Notes under the pieces: model-generated
What the model was told of the DNA's origin: nothing
Database searches by the model: none
Seen by the model: only the letters and a program-made list of their open reading frames with translations
Shown here: piece after piece, positions 53,471 through 62,935 of the stretch
Numbering within the stretch: the stretch's first letter is position 1
Layout of the letters: every line of letters starts with the position of its first letter
DNA from: Pseudomonas reinekei
GTDB taxonomy: Bacteria; Pseudomonadota; Gammaproteobacteria; Pseudomonadales; Pseudomonadaceae
Direction: 5' to 3'
Assembly (NCBI RefSeq): GCF_001945365.1
Contig: NZ_MSTQ01000020.1
Span: forward strand, 1-64,000
DNA length: 64,000 nucleotides
Program-made: the position numbers and the translations under genes

Positions 53471-53692
53471 GGGTCAGCGTTTTGCCCACCGGTCTTGAGC
53501 ATGAACATGAAGCTTTTGTCATGAAACTTGAGGCCCTGCGACTGAATGTCGCGTATTTCAAGGCCTGCAGGATTTTTTCCGGTTTTGCAAAAATCCCTTT
53601 CCAAATTCAGTCGTTTACTTAGCAAGCTACCAAATCATATAACTGAGTCCTGCACACGCCTTGCTGCAGATAACAGAGATTGGAGCTAGCAG

Positions 53693-53881
53693 ATGACTGT
53701 AAAAGTAACTGAACGCGACGATTCACATATGTCCCATGAAGGCGTAGCCGCCGGCATTCGGATCTGGGACGTGTACCAACAAGACCTGCTGGTCGGGATG
53801 TTCCACTCAGAGACTGACGCTCACAATTACAAGGCCGAACTGGAAACCCAGGAGCAACAACGAACGCTACGCTCCGCTTGA
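53693..53881 (+). CDS. Small conserved protein, function unknown
   Basis: The 62-residue protein (MTVKVTERDDSHMSHEGVAA; then IWDVYQQDLLVGMFHSETDA) is acidic to neutral, with a short beta-rich core. GGAG lies 7 bases before the ATG, and a strong terminator follows the stop, so it is very likely real. I do not recognise a family function. Confidence 0.7.
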   Translation: MTVKVTERDDSHMSHEGVAAGIRIWDVYQQDLLVGMFHSETDAHNYKAELETQEQQRTLRSA

Positions 53882-53901
53882 GCAATGACAGCATTGAAAA
53901 C

Positions 53902-53936
53902 GACAAACCCCGCCATGAGCGGGGTTTGTCTTTAAT
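53902..53936 (+). terminator. Terminator after small conserved gene
   Basis: A perfect 12-bp stem (GACAAACCCCGC / GCGGGGTTTGTC) with a 5-base loop and TTTAAT. It lies between convergent genes and can serve both. Confidence 0.9.
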
Positions 53937-53951
53937 GCAGACTTGAACGGC

Positions 53952-54494
53952 TTACCACATCAGATCGTCAGGGATCTGATAGGCCGCGTACGGATCGTCC
54001 TCAGTGCTGACCTCCTCGGTCTTGACGTTCAGTTGCACGATCCGCTGCGGATCGCGCTCCTGGATCTTCAATGCCGCTTCACGCGGAATGACTTCATAGC
54101 CGCCAGCGTGATGGACGATGGCCAGCGAGCCATTGCTGAGCTTGTTACGCATCAGCGTGTTGACCGAGAGGCGCTTGACCTTCTTGTCGTCGACGAAGTT
54201 GTAGTAGTCCTCGGTCGTCAGCTTCGGCAGGCGCGAGGCTTCGATCAATTGCTTGATCTGCGCAACACGGGCCTTGGCCTCGGCTTTTTCCTTCTGCTGA
54301 CGATTGAGCTCCTGATCGCGCTTGACCTTCTCGGCCACGGCTTCCTGAGCGGCACGTTGCTGGGAATCATCCAGTTCAGCCTGACCTTTGTGGGCCAGAC
54401 GCTGTTGCTTCTGTTTGTCTTTGCTGACCTGCTTGGCCTGCTTCTGGTTGACCAACCCTGCTTTGAGCAACTGGTCGCGAAGGGAAATGCTCAT
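53952..54494 (-). CDS. DUF2058 (YaiL-like) protein
   Basis: The 180-residue protein has a Lys/Gln-rich coiled-coil N terminus (RDQLLKAGLVNQKQAKQVSK) and a conserved C terminus (DYYNFVDDKKVKRLSVNTLM; IPREAALKIQERDPQRIVQL). The family has no assigned role; some members associate with nucleoid or ribosome fractions. It lies 28 bp after mazG on the same strand. Confidence 0.88.
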   Translation of the reverse strand: MSISLRDQLLKAGLVNQKQAKQVSKDKQKQQRLAHKGQAELDDSQQRAAQEAVAEKVKRDQELNRQQKEKAEAKARVAQIKQLIEASRLPKLTTEDYYNFVDDKKVKRLSVNTLMRNKLSNGSLAIVHHAGGYEVIPREAALKIQERDPQRIVQLNVKTEEVSTEDDPYAAYQIPDDLMW

Positions 54495-54522
54495 GGTGCT
54501 TATTACTCACTTAGGCAACTGC

Positions 54523-55359
54523 TCAACCGCAGCTGGGCACATTCTTTTCCTGACGTTTGGCTTCACCCCACAGGGCGTCCAACTCTTCGAGGGTGCAATC
54601 TTCTATGGGACGCAGGGTATCGCGCAATGCCTGTTCGATAAAACGGAAGCGTCTTTCGAACTTGTTGTTGGCGCCACGCAGCGCGGTTTCGGGATCGACC
54701 TTGAGATGTCGCGCCAGATTGACCACGGAAAACAGCAGGTCGCCAATCTCGTCGGCCACCGCTTCAGGATCGTTCTCGGACATGGCTTCGAGAACTTCGT
54801 CGAGTTCTTCGCGCACCTTATCGAGTACCGGCAGCGCGTCCGGCCAGTCGAAACCGACCTGCCCTGCACGCTTCTGCAATTTTGCCGAGCGTGACAACGC
54901 CGGCAACGCAGTGGGCACGTCATCGAGCAACGACAGCTGCTCGGGCGCCGAGGATTTCTGCGCACGCTCCTCGGCCTTGATCTCTTCCCAGCGCTGCTTG
55001 ACCTGCTCTTCATTCAAGCGCGGGATGTCCAGCGGTGCATAGATATCGCCCGTAGGGAACACGTGGGGGTGTCGACGGATCAATTTGCGGGTGATGCTGT
55101 CGACCACGCCATCAAACTCGAAACGCCCTTCTTCCCGGGCGAGCTGGCTGTAATAAACCACCTGGAACAGCAAGTCGCCCAACTCACCCTGCAGATGATC
55201 GAAGTCGCCCCGCTCGATGGCGTCGGCGACTTCGTAGGCTTCTTCAAGTGTGTGCGGGACGATGGTGGCGTAGGTTTGCTTGATGTCCCACGGGCAACCG
55301 TACTGCGGGTCGCGCAGGCGGTTCATGAGGTGCAGCAAGTCTTCAAGGCTGTATGTCAT
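54523..55359 (-). CDS. mazG: Nucleoside triphosphate pyrophosphohydrolase MazG
   Basis: The 278-residue protein has two MazG domains: YGCPWDIKQTYATIVPHTLE with EEAYE, and GFDWPDALPVLDKVREELDE with the second EExxE-type metal site. MazG hydrolyses noncanonical and canonical NTPs and can affect ppGpp levels. It follows relA by 118 bp, the order seen in other Pseudomonas. Confidence 0.94.
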   Translation of the reverse strand: MTYSLEDLLHLMNRLRDPQYGCPWDIKQTYATIVPHTLEEAYEVADAIERGDFDHLQGELGDLLFQVVYYSQLAREEGRFEFDGVVDSITRKLIRRHPHVFPTGDIYAPLDIPRLNEEQVKQRWEEIKAEERAQKSSAPEQLSLLDDVPTALPALSRSAKLQKRAGQVGFDWPDALPVLDKVREELDEVLEAMSENDPEAVADEIGDLLFSVVNLARHLKVDPETALRGANNKFERRFRFIEQALRDTLRPIEDCTLEELDALWGEAKRQEKNVPSCG

Positions 55360-55378
55360 TTTTCTGTCTCACCACAAA

Positions 55379-55463
55379 AACCTGGCGTGCCAGCGATGGC
55401 ATCACCTCGAGGCTCCAGAGAGACCGAGTTGTCTGCATCGCTGGCAGGCCAGCTCCCACAATG
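55379..55463. repeat. REP-like inverted repeat between relA and mazG
   Basis: CCTGGCGTGCCAGCGATGGC near 55381-55400 faces TGCATCGCTGGCAGGCCAG near 55433-55451, an inverted pair of a third repeat class. It lies in the relA-mazG gap. Confidence 0.65.
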
Positions 55464-55477
55464 AATCGAAGTCATCT

Positions 55478-57721
55478 TCAAGGCGTACGGTTACGCCGGG
55501 TTTCGATGATGTTCGGCAATTGGGAAATCCGTCCCAGCAACCGCCCCAACGCGTCCAGCCCCGGAATCTCGATGGTCAGGGACATCAGCGCGGTGTTGTC
55601 CTCCTTGTTCGACCGGGTGTTGACCGCGAGCACGTTGATCCGCTCGTTGAGCAGCACCTGCGAGACGTCACGCAGCAGGCCGGAACGGTCGTAGGCACGA
55701 ATGACGATGTCCACCGGATAGGTGAGTACCGGCACCGGCCCCCAGCTGACCTGGATGATCCGCTCCGGCTCGCGCCCGCCCAGTTGCAGCACCGAGGCGC
55801 AGTCCTGGCGGTGAATGCTGACGCCACGACCCTGGGTGATGTAGCCGACGATGGCGTCCCCCGGCAGCGGCTGGCAGCAGCCCGCCATCTGGGTCATCAG
55901 GTTGCCCACGCCCTGGATCTGGATGTCACCGCGCTTGCCCGGCTTGTAACCGGTGGCCTTGCGTGGAATCAGTTCCAGTTGCTCGTTGCCGCGCTCCGGC
56001 TCGACCAGTTGCTGCGCCAGGTTGACCAGCTGTGCAAGGCGCAAATCGCCAGCGCCGAGGGCGGCAAACAAGTCTTCGGCGGTTTTCATGTTGGCTTTGT
56101 CGGCCAGCTTTTCGAAATCCACCGCCGGCAGGCCGAGGCGATTGAGTTCGCGCTCAAGCAGCGTTTTACCGGCCGCGACGTTCTGGTCGCGGGCCTGCAA
56201 TTTGAACCAGTGAACGATCTTCGCCCGCGCCCGCGAGGTGGTGACGTAACCCAGGTTCGGGTTCAGCCAGTCACGACTCGGGGTGCCGTGCTTGCTGGTG
56301 ATGATCTCGACCTGTTCACCGGTTTGCAGGCTGTAGTTGAGCGGAACGATGCGCCCGTTGATCTTGGCGCCACGGCAGTTGTGGCCGATTTCGGTGTGCA
56401 CGCGGTAAGCGAAGTCCAGCGGCGTCGCGCCCTTCGGCAGGTCGATGGCGTGACCGTCCGGGGTGAAGATGTAGACCCGGTCAGGCTCGATATCGACACG
56501 CAGCTGTTCCGCCAGACCGCCGATGTCGCCCAGTTCCTCGTGCCACTCGAGCACCTGACGCAGCCAGGAGATTTTCTCTTCGTAGTGATTGGAACCAGAT
56601 TTGACGTCGGTGCCTTTGTACTTCCAGTGAGCGCAAACCCCCAGCTCGGCCTCTTCGTGCATGGCGTGGGTGCGAATCTGCACTTCCAGCACCTTGCCCT
56701 CAGGCCCGATCACCGCCGTGTGCAGCGAGCGGTAGCCGTTTTCCTTCGGGTTGGCGATGTAGTCGTCAAACTCTTTCGGGATGTGCCGCCACAGGGTGTG
56801 GACGATGCCGAGCGCGGTGTAGCAGTCACGCATCTCCGGCACCAGCACGCGCACGGCGCGCACGTCGTAGATCTGGCTGAACTCCAGCCCCTTGCGCTGC
56901 ATTTTGCGCCAGATCGAATAGATGTGTTTGGCCCGGCCACTGATGTCGGCATCGACGCCGGTGGCCTGCAATTCGTTTTTCAGCTGGCTCATCACATCGC
57001 TGATGAAACGCTCGCGATCCAGTCGCCGCTCATGCAGCAACTTGGCGATCTGCTTGTACTGGTCAGGTTCGAGGTAACGGAAGGACAGGTCCTCCAATTC
57101 CCATTTGATATGACCGATACCAAGACGATGGGCGAGCGGCGCGTAGATGTCGAAGACTTCACGGGCCACGCGGTTGCGCTTTTCGTCGTCGGCGGTTTTC
57201 ACCGCACGAATCGCGCAGGTGCGTTCGGCCAGTTTGATCAGCGCGACACGCACGTCGTCGACCATCGCCACGAGCATTTTGCGCAGGTTCTCGACCTGGC
57301 CTTGAGTGCCCATCACCATGGATTTACGCGGACTCAGGCTGTCGCTGATCGCCGCCATGCGTTGCACGCCGTCGATGAGTTTGGCCACCACTGGACCGAA
57401 GCGCTGGCTGACCGCCGGCAACGGGATCTGGCCTTCGCGCACGCCTCGGTACAGGACCGCGGCGACCAGCGAATCCTGATCGAGTTTGAGGTCGGCGAGA
57501 ATCTCGGCGATCTCAAGGCCGGTGCGGAAACTCGAGTTCCCTTCCGACCACAGATTCTTGGCCGCATTGGCCTGCTGCTCAGACTCGCGAGCGAACTCGC
57601 AAGCCTCCTTCAAGGCTTCGCGATCCAGTGCCAGATCGACACTGACCGCATGATCGAGCCAAGCCTCGAGATTGATACTGCCGTCCGTGTTGATCGGCTG
57701 GTGTGCTCTCACCTGTACCAT
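55478..57721 (-). CDS. relA: GTP pyrophosphokinase RelA
   Basis: The 747-residue protein has a RelA/SpoT N-terminal region whose HD hydrolase motif is degenerate (VLYRGVREGQ in place of the HDTVEDT loop), a synthetase domain with YRSLHTAVIGPEGK, a TGS domain (VYIFTPDGHAIDLPKGATPL), a helical/zinc-finger region and a C-terminal ACT domain. It makes (p)ppGpp on stalled ribosomes. Length and domain order match RelA rather than SpoT. It lies between rlmD and mazG. Confidence 0.96.
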   Translation of the reverse strand: MVQVRAHQPINTDGSINLEAWLDHAVSVDLALDREALKEACEFARESEQQANAAKNLWSEGNSSFRTGLEIAEILADLKLDQDSLVAAVLYRGVREGQIPLPAVSQRFGPVVAKLIDGVQRMAAISDSLSPRKSMVMGTQGQVENLRKMLVAMVDDVRVALIKLAERTCAIRAVKTADDEKRNRVAREVFDIYAPLAHRLGIGHIKWELEDLSFRYLEPDQYKQIAKLLHERRLDRERFISDVMSQLKNELQATGVDADISGRAKHIYSIWRKMQRKGLEFSQIYDVRAVRVLVPEMRDCYTALGIVHTLWRHIPKEFDDYIANPKENGYRSLHTAVIGPEGKVLEVQIRTHAMHEEAELGVCAHWKYKGTDVKSGSNHYEEKISWLRQVLEWHEELGDIGGLAEQLRVDIEPDRVYIFTPDGHAIDLPKGATPLDFAYRVHTEIGHNCRGAKINGRIVPLNYSLQTGEQVEIITSKHGTPSRDWLNPNLGYVTTSRARAKIVHWFKLQARDQNVAAGKTLLERELNRLGLPAVDFEKLADKANMKTAEDLFAALGAGDLRLAQLVNLAQQLVEPERGNEQLELIPRKATGYKPGKRGDIQIQGVGNLMTQMAGCCQPLPGDAIVGYITQGRGVSIHRQDCASVLQLGGREPERIIQVSWGPVPVLTYPVDIVIRAYDRSGLLRDVSQVLLNERINVLAVNTRSNKEDNTALMSLTIEIPGLDALGRLLGRISQLPNIIETRRNRTP

Positions 57722-57842
57722 CTTGCTTACCTTCCCTACGACGCAGATTCAATGCGTCAAATCGCTGACCTTCGTTGCCCGTGCGCCCACGTAGGGCTGG
57801 TGCGCGGCTGCACGGGCGGGCCAGTCGGACCAGACGAGCATC

Positions 57843-59195
57843 CTAGCTCGCTTCAAATAACGCCATGGCCTCGACATGTGCCGTCTGAGGAAACATATCG
57901 AGAATCCCGGCACGTTTTAACCGGTAGCCCTGCTTGATCAATTCGACCGTGTCGCGCGCCAGAGTTGCAGGGTTGCACGACACATACACCAACCGTTCGG
58001 CACCCAATGTCCTGAGTTTGCGCACGACCTCGAAAGCACCGTCACGCGGTGGGTCCAAGAGTACCGCACAAAAGCCTTCCCGCGCCCATTCGGCGTCGGT
58101 CAAAGGCTGGGATAAATCGGCCTGAAAAAACTTCGCGTTATGCAGATTATTGCTAGCCGCGTTCGCCGCCGCCCGGTCAACCATTGTCTGCACGCCTTCC
58201 ACCGCCACCACTTCGCGAGTGGCTTTGGCCAGCGGCAAGGCAAAGTTGCCCAGACCACAGAACAGATCGAGAACGCGTTCAGCCGCCGTCGGTTTCAACC
58301 AGTCCAGCGCCTGGGCAACCATCGCTTCGTTGACCCCGGCGTTGACTTGAATGAAATCCCCTGGACGATAGGCCAGTTCCAGATCCCACTGTTGAAGACG
58401 ATAGCCCAACGACTGATCGGCCTCGACCGGTTGCGGCTCGCCGTCGCCGTGCAGCCACAACTGGGCTTGATGGAACGCGCAGAAATCCTTGAGGATCACC
58501 AGATCGGCTTCCGACAACGGCGCCATGTGCCGCAGCAACACCGCCAGCGAGGAACCGCTGAACAACTCCACATGCCCCAGTGCCTGAGGTTTGCTCAGGC
58601 GTGGCAACATCTCCGGCAAGCCGGTCATGATCGGTTGCAAGGGCTGTACCAGCACCGGACATTCATTGATACCAACAATGTCCTGGCTGCCAGCGGCGCG
58701 GAAACCGACTTCGAGCTTCCTGGCCTTCATGTCCCAGCGCACGGCGACGCGGGCGCGACGCCGGTAGCCGAACTCCGGACCGCTCAATGGCGCGGCCCAC
58801 TCTTCGGGCTCGACACCCGCGACCCTGGACAACTGCTCGGCGAGCATGCGCTGTTTCAGGGCGAGCTGTTCGTTATGAGGCAGATGCTGCACGCTGCAAC
58901 CGCCGCAACGACCGGCATGGGCGCACGGCGCCGGCCGGCGCAATTCACTGGCCTTGAATACCCGTTCGGTGCGCGCTTCGACCACCTTGCCGTGAGCGCC
59001 AAGTACACGCGCTTCGATCTCCTCACCGGCCAGTGCGCCGATGACGAACCAGGTCCGACCTTCGAAAAACGCGATACCGCGACCGTCATTGGCCAGGCGC
59101 TCGATCGTCAGGCGCTGCTTTTTCCCGGTCGGGACTTGCGGGGCCTTGCTGCCGCCGGTGGGCTGGAAGCGCAGGCCTCTCTCTTGCTTGGCCAT
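57843..59195 (-). CDS. rlmD: 23S rRNA (uracil-1939-C5)-methyltransferase RlmD
   Basis: The 450-residue enzyme has an N-terminal TRAM domain, a four-cysteine [4Fe-4S] cluster set (CAHAGRCGGCSVQ and a later GINECPV), the SAM-binding LDLFCGLGNFALPLA, the catalytic block SCNPATLARD and LDPPRDG. It methylates U1939 of 23S rRNA. Its ATG overlaps the stop of cysM by one base (TGATG), so the two are coupled. Confidence 0.94.
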   Translation of the reverse strand: MAKQERGLRFQPTGGSKAPQVPTGKKQRLTIERLANDGRGIAFFEGRTWFVIGALAGEEIEARVLGAHGKVVEARTERVFKASELRRPAPCAHAGRCGGCSVQHLPHNEQLALKQRMLAEQLSRVAGVEPEEWAAPLSGPEFGYRRRARVAVRWDMKARKLEVGFRAAGSQDIVGINECPVLVQPLQPIMTGLPEMLPRLSKPQALGHVELFSGSSLAVLLRHMAPLSEADLVILKDFCAFHQAQLWLHGDGEPQPVEADQSLGYRLQQWDLELAYRPGDFIQVNAGVNEAMVAQALDWLKPTAAERVLDLFCGLGNFALPLAKATREVVAVEGVQTMVDRAAANAASNNLHNAKFFQADLSQPLTDAEWAREGFCAVLLDPPRDGAFEVVRKLRTLGAERLVYVSCNPATLARDTVELIKQGYRLKRAGILDMFPQTAHVEAMALFEAS

Positions 59196-60097
59196 CAGTT
59201 GGGCGCGTCGAAAATGCCGGTCGACAGGTAACGGTCGCCACGGTCGCAAATGATCGCGACGATCACCGCGTTTTCAACTTCTTTGGACAGACGCAGCATC
59301 GCTGCCACGGCGCCGCCCGAGGACACGCCGCAGAAGATGCCTTCTTCACGGGCCAGTCGACGAGTCACGTCTTCAGCTTCGCTTTGTGCCATGTCGACGA
59401 TCCGGTCCACGCGATCAGCCTGGTAGATCTTCGGCAGGTATTCCTGAGGCCAGCGACGGATGCCCGGAATCGCCGAGCCTTCCATCGGTTGCAGTCCGAC
59501 GATCTGCACGTTGTCGCTCTGCTCTTTCAAGTAGCGCGAAACGCCCATGATGGTGCCGGTGGTGCCCATGGAGCTGACGAAATGGGTAATGGTGCCCTGG
59601 GTCTGACGCCAGATTTCCGGGCCGGTGGTGGTGTAGTGCGCCTCGGGGTTATCGCCGTTGGCGAACTGATCCAGCACCTTGCCGCGGCCTTGCGCTTCCA
59701 TTCGCTGAGCGAGGTCGCGGGCGCCCTCCATGCCTTCTTCCTGGCTGACCAGAATCAATTCGGCGCCATAAGCAGTCATGGCAGCCTTGCGTTCGGCGCT
59801 GGAGTTGTCCGGCATGATCAGGATCATCTTGTAACCCTTGATCGCGGCGGCCATGGCCAGCGCAATGCCGGTGTTACCCGAAGTCGCTTCGATCAGCGTA
59901 TCGCCAGCGTGGATCTGCCCACGCAACTCGGCGCGGGTGATCATCGACAGCGCCGGACGGTCCTTGACCGAACCCGCCGGGTTATTCCCTTCGAGCTTGA
60001 GCAAAAGGGTGTTGCTGGTGGCGCCGGGCAGGCGCTGCAAACGAACCAGCGGAGTGTTGCCGACGCAATCGGCGATGGTTGGGTACTGCAAGGTCAT
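59195..60097 (-). CDS. cysM: Cysteine synthase B
   Basis: The 300-residue PLP enzyme has NNPAGSVKDRPAL with the PLP lysine near residue 47, SGNTGIALA near 75 and the CysM-type GEIWRQT/SSMGTTGTIMGV region. CysM makes cysteine from O-acetylserine and sulfide or thiosulfate. ATG 60097 is the normal start. It is coupled to rlmD downstream. Upstream begins a stretch with no recognised gene. Confidence 0.93.
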   Translation of the reverse strand: MTLQYPTIADCVGNTPLVRLQRLPGATSNTLLLKLEGNNPAGSVKDRPALSMITRAELRGQIHAGDTLIEATSGNTGIALAMAAAIKGYKMILIMPDNSSAERKAAMTAYGAELILVSQEEGMEGARDLAQRMEAQGRGKVLDQFANGDNPEAHYTTTGPEIWRQTQGTITHFVSSMGTTGTIMGVSRYLKEQSDNVQIVGLQPMEGSAIPGIRRWPQEYLPKIYQADRVDRIVDMAQSEAEDVTRRLAREEGIFCGVSSGGAVAAMLRLSKEVENAVIVAIICDRGDRYLSTGIFDAPN

Positions 60098-60513
60098 GGC
60101 GTATTCGCAATCCAGACTGCGGGGGCGCCTATCATACCGGCAAACGTTCGCCGGCCATATCACGCAAAGTGCGGTGCTTATGGCTTATGGGAATAAGCCG
60201 TAGATTTCCTGTTCGTCCGCGTGCGTAAGACGTCTCTCACCTACCTCCATCCTGCCCCTGACAACTCGGGTAAAAAATCGCCTACAAACAACGCGCTTTT
60301 CTGTAGGAAAAAAGAATGTGCTCATCGGAAACTTCCTGCACCTTGCAACGGCATGCATGAACTAGTGGACACCAGAAGTAGCAGATAATCTTTTTCAATG
60401 TTCAGTCGGACATGACGTCTCGCTGAGCATGGGTACCGGGCAGCACGAAATTTCGTTTGCGATGCTCACCCCCTAATTTTTTGCAATGCTGGATTTAACT
60501 CAAGGAAGAAAAA
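60098..60513. other. AT-richer intergenic stretch, no gene found
   Basis: This 416-bp gap between cysM and a small secreted protein is AT-richer than the surrounding core genes, with runs such as GATAATCTTTTTC. It must hold the cysM and secreted-protein promoters. No RNA gene or mobile element end was recognised. Confidence 0.5.
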
Positions 60514-60894
60514 ATGAAAACTTTACTCGCCCTGGCTTTCGCTGCCCTGATGTTCACGACCGGCCACGCTTCTGCTGCATGCGTTTACATTCAAAACACT
60601 TATAGTGGAATAGTGCCTGCCAATTCATTTGTAGTTGTACAGGGACCATTCACCATCACGGGTGCAAATGGTTGTCGACAGGCAAATATCACTTCTACCA
60701 TTACAGGTTTGGGACTTGGTTCTCCACCAAGTCTTGTAATCGAAAAACTGGATGGTTCAGTCTGGAAGCACATTGACGGTGGCAACCGCAGCACTGCTTC
60801 CACACTTGGAGCGCTAGGGACTTATCGGGTTCGTCATGTAAACGATCATAACGTAGCAAGAGGTTATTCAGGCACAACGCGTTATGGACGCTAA
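60514..60894 (+). CDS. Small secreted protein, function unknown
   Basis: The 126-residue precursor has a strong signal peptide (MKTLLALAFAALMFTTGHAS, cut near ASA) and a beta-rich mature part with two cysteines (CVYIQNTYSG; ANGCRQANIT) and a repeated Ser/Thr/Gly content. Base content is lower in GC than its neighbours, which suggests recent acquisition. A purine-rich GGAAGAA lies before the ATG. No family is recognisable. Confidence 0.7.
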   Translation: MKTLLALAFAALMFTTGHASAACVYIQNTYSGIVPANSFVVVQGPFTITGANGCRQANITSTITGLGLGSPPSLVIEKLDGSVWKHIDGGNRSTASTLGALGTYRVRHVNDHNVARGYSGTTRYGR

Positions 60895-60944
60895 GCTGTA
60901 AGATCAACGGCGCCCATAGGCTCTAGCCTCGGGCGCCGGTGATC

Positions 60945-61445
60945 TCAAGCTTGAATGCTGATGGACAGGTCGCTTTGAACTGAGCTAGCAAAATAGGAGA
61001 GCGCGCCCAATACATGATTTGCGCGAATCAGGCCTTTGGTGAATTCATGAAACCCCGCGGCTTCAGTTGCGCCATGTTCCAGTCTTTCCTCAAGCATCTG
61101 ATTGAGCATGGCTATCGCATTAAATTTGACATCTGCTCCGGCTTGATGACCATTGTCATCCGTCGCCATACTGCCTGAAGTAAAAATGATCGACACATAA
61201 TTGTCTATCAAACCATTCTCACGAAGCAAAGAGCCAACCTTGGCAAGTTCATAGGTACTCACCGACGTGAAATCATACCCCTTCAAGGAGTTTTTCAACT
61301 CATCAAGAGAAAGCTTGCCATTAAGCGCCAACACATCACTAGCATCTTCGGCCGTCGTCTTTGTGTAGCTATTTGTCATCTCAAGTGGATTCTTGACGAA
61401 ATAGGCCTCTGCCCTCATCGACAAGACTGGATAATTAATATTCAT
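60945..61445 (-). CDS. Unknown protein of the accessory pair
   Basis: The 166-residue protein (starting MNINYPVLSMRAEAYFVKNP; LSLDELKNSLKGYDFTSVST; then MLNQMLEERLEHGATEAAGF and HEFTKGLIRANHVLGA) is helical and has no signal peptide. AGGGAG lies 8 bases before ATG 61445. GC content is lower than in nearby core genes. It is convergent with the small secreted gene. I do not recognise a family; a secreted effector or phage-like role cannot be excluded. Confidence 0.65.
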   Translation of the reverse strand: MNINYPVLSMRAEAYFVKNPLEMTNSYTKTTAEDASDVLALNGKLSLDELKNSLKGYDFTSVSTYELAKVGSLLRENGLIDNYVSIIFTSGSMATDDNGHQAGADVKFNAIAMLNQMLEERLEHGATEAAGFHEFTKGLIRANHVLGALSYFASSVQSDLSISIQA

Positions 61446-61576
61446 CAACCATCTCCCTGAATTTTATTCTCAAATTGGATATCGCCACCCAACTTCAAAC
61501 CTTGAGAACTTTACCCAGCGATTGACCTGCGAAGATGTTGCGAATCATCTCAAAACAACAATCTGAACCTCGTCGA

Positions 61577-62935
61577 TTAAACCGGCGACGCATGAACCAA
61601 CAACTGGATATTCATCCGCAACCCGCTCCCGGTGTTCTGTGCCCACAATTTTCCGCCCTGTCGCTGCACCGCATTCCTGGCGATGCTCAGGCCCAGACCA
61701 AACCCGCCGTTGCCCGGTCGCGAGCCATCCAGGCGAGTGAACGGCAGGAAGATTCGCTCCAGATCAGTTTCTTCGACACCGCCGCCCTGGTCCTCCAGCC
61801 ACAGGTGCCAGAATTCGCCCTCCCGTCGGCCACCCAGGGCGACGACACCACCGGCCGGCGAATGCCGGATGGCGTTGCGCAGCATGTTCTCCAGTGCCTG
61901 GGCCAAGGTGTTGAGATTGCCGCGCACCCAACAGCAAGCATCGACCTCGCAGCGTAATTGAGCGGCCGGCCAGCCACTCTCATAACAGGCGTTTTCCGTC
62001 AGCATTTCCCACAACGCCTGGATCTGGATCGCTTCGTCAGGCAGTCGGGTGCGTTCAGTGTCGAGCCAGGCCAGTTGCAGCGTATCGTCCACCAAGCGCT
62101 GCATGCCGTCGACTTCACGACCAATGCGCTCGCGCAACGCGTCCAGGCTCTGCTCGCTTTCACTGGCCACTCGAAGCCGACTGAGCGGCGTGCGCAGTTC
62201 GTGGGACAGGTCGCGCAGCAATTGCTGTTGCAATGCCACCGTGCTTTGCAGGCGCTCGGACATGTGATCGAACGCTCTGCCCAACTCACCCAACTCATCC
62301 GAGCGATTGGTCGTCCGACTCGACAGGCGCACATTCAATTGGTCGGCGCGCCAGGCATTGGCCTGCGCTCGCAGGTGATTGAGCGGCACCACCAGCAAAC
62401 GGTAGAGCCCCACGCACAGCAGCAGCGTGAACAGCCCCGGAATCACGCCGTTGGTAATCACCCGCCAGAAAACCCGGTATTGTCCCGGCAAAAAGCGTTG
62501 CGGCAACTCGATCACCAGACTGCCGGTGGACGGATCACCGGGGAACGGTATACGCATCCACGGTCGTCCTTTTTTGTGCACGGGCCAATCGAGGCCGCGC
62601 AGAGAGGTCAGGCGTCCGATTTCCTTGTCCGTCAGTGACTGGTTGCTCAAGGACTGCAAATCACCGCCAATGACACCCACCCAGCCTTTTTCCCGCTGAT
62701 GCATGGTCTGCAGCCAGTCATCGATGCCGGCGCTCTGGCGCTGGTGCCAGGCCTGCTCGGCTTCGGCGGCGTAACGCGTCAGGGTGCCTCGGGCCTCATC
62801 GGAGAGGAACTGGTTGCGCTGCTCCATGTAACGCCCCCAGGACCAGCTCAACCAGATCATCAGCAGACAGAACGCCACCAGCAAGCAGGCGAGCTTCCAG
62901 AACAGCGAATGCCGGCCCGGCACATTACATGTCAT
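61577..62935 (-). CDS. Sensor histidine kinase (PirS-like)
   Basis: The 452-residue kinase has two membrane helices (about 14-32 and 165-183) flanking a periplasmic region, a HAMP (RLLVVPLNHLRA; NVRLSSRTTNR), the H box RDLSHELRTPLSR with H245, and N, G boxes (NMLRNAIRHS; GGFGLGLSIAR). It overlaps the response regulator by 11 bases at ATG 62935; GTG 62938 is also possible. Place between cysM and gacS matches PirS (PA0930). P. aeruginosa has the enterobactin receptor gene pirA here, absent in this window. Confidence 0.87.
   Translation of the reverse strand: MTCNVPGRHSLFWKLACLLVAFCLLMIWLSWSWGRYMEQRNQFLSDEARGTLTRYAAEAEQAWHQRQSAGIDDWLQTMHQREKGWVGVIGGDLQSLSNQSLTDKEIGRLTSLRGLDWPVHKKGRPWMRIPFPGDPSTGSLVIELPQRFLPGQYRVFWRVITNGVIPGLFTLLLCVGLYRLLVVPLNHLRAQANAWRADQLNVRLSSRTTNRSDELGELGRAFDHMSERLQSTVALQQQLLRDLSHELRTPLSRLRVASESEQSLDALRERIGREVDGMQRLVDDTLQLAWLDTERTRLPDEAIQIQALWEMLTENACYESGWPAAQLRCEVDACCWVRGNLNTLAQALENMLRNAIRHSPAGGVVALGGRREGEFWHLWLEDQGGGVEETDLERIFLPFTRLDGSRPGNGGFGLGLSIARNAVQRQGGKLWAQNTGSGLRMNIQLLVHASPV

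Noticed and set aside
55280..57937. 885-residue plus-strand open frame
   Set aside because: It is antisense to relA and reaches into neighbouring gaps; relA has the full domain order.
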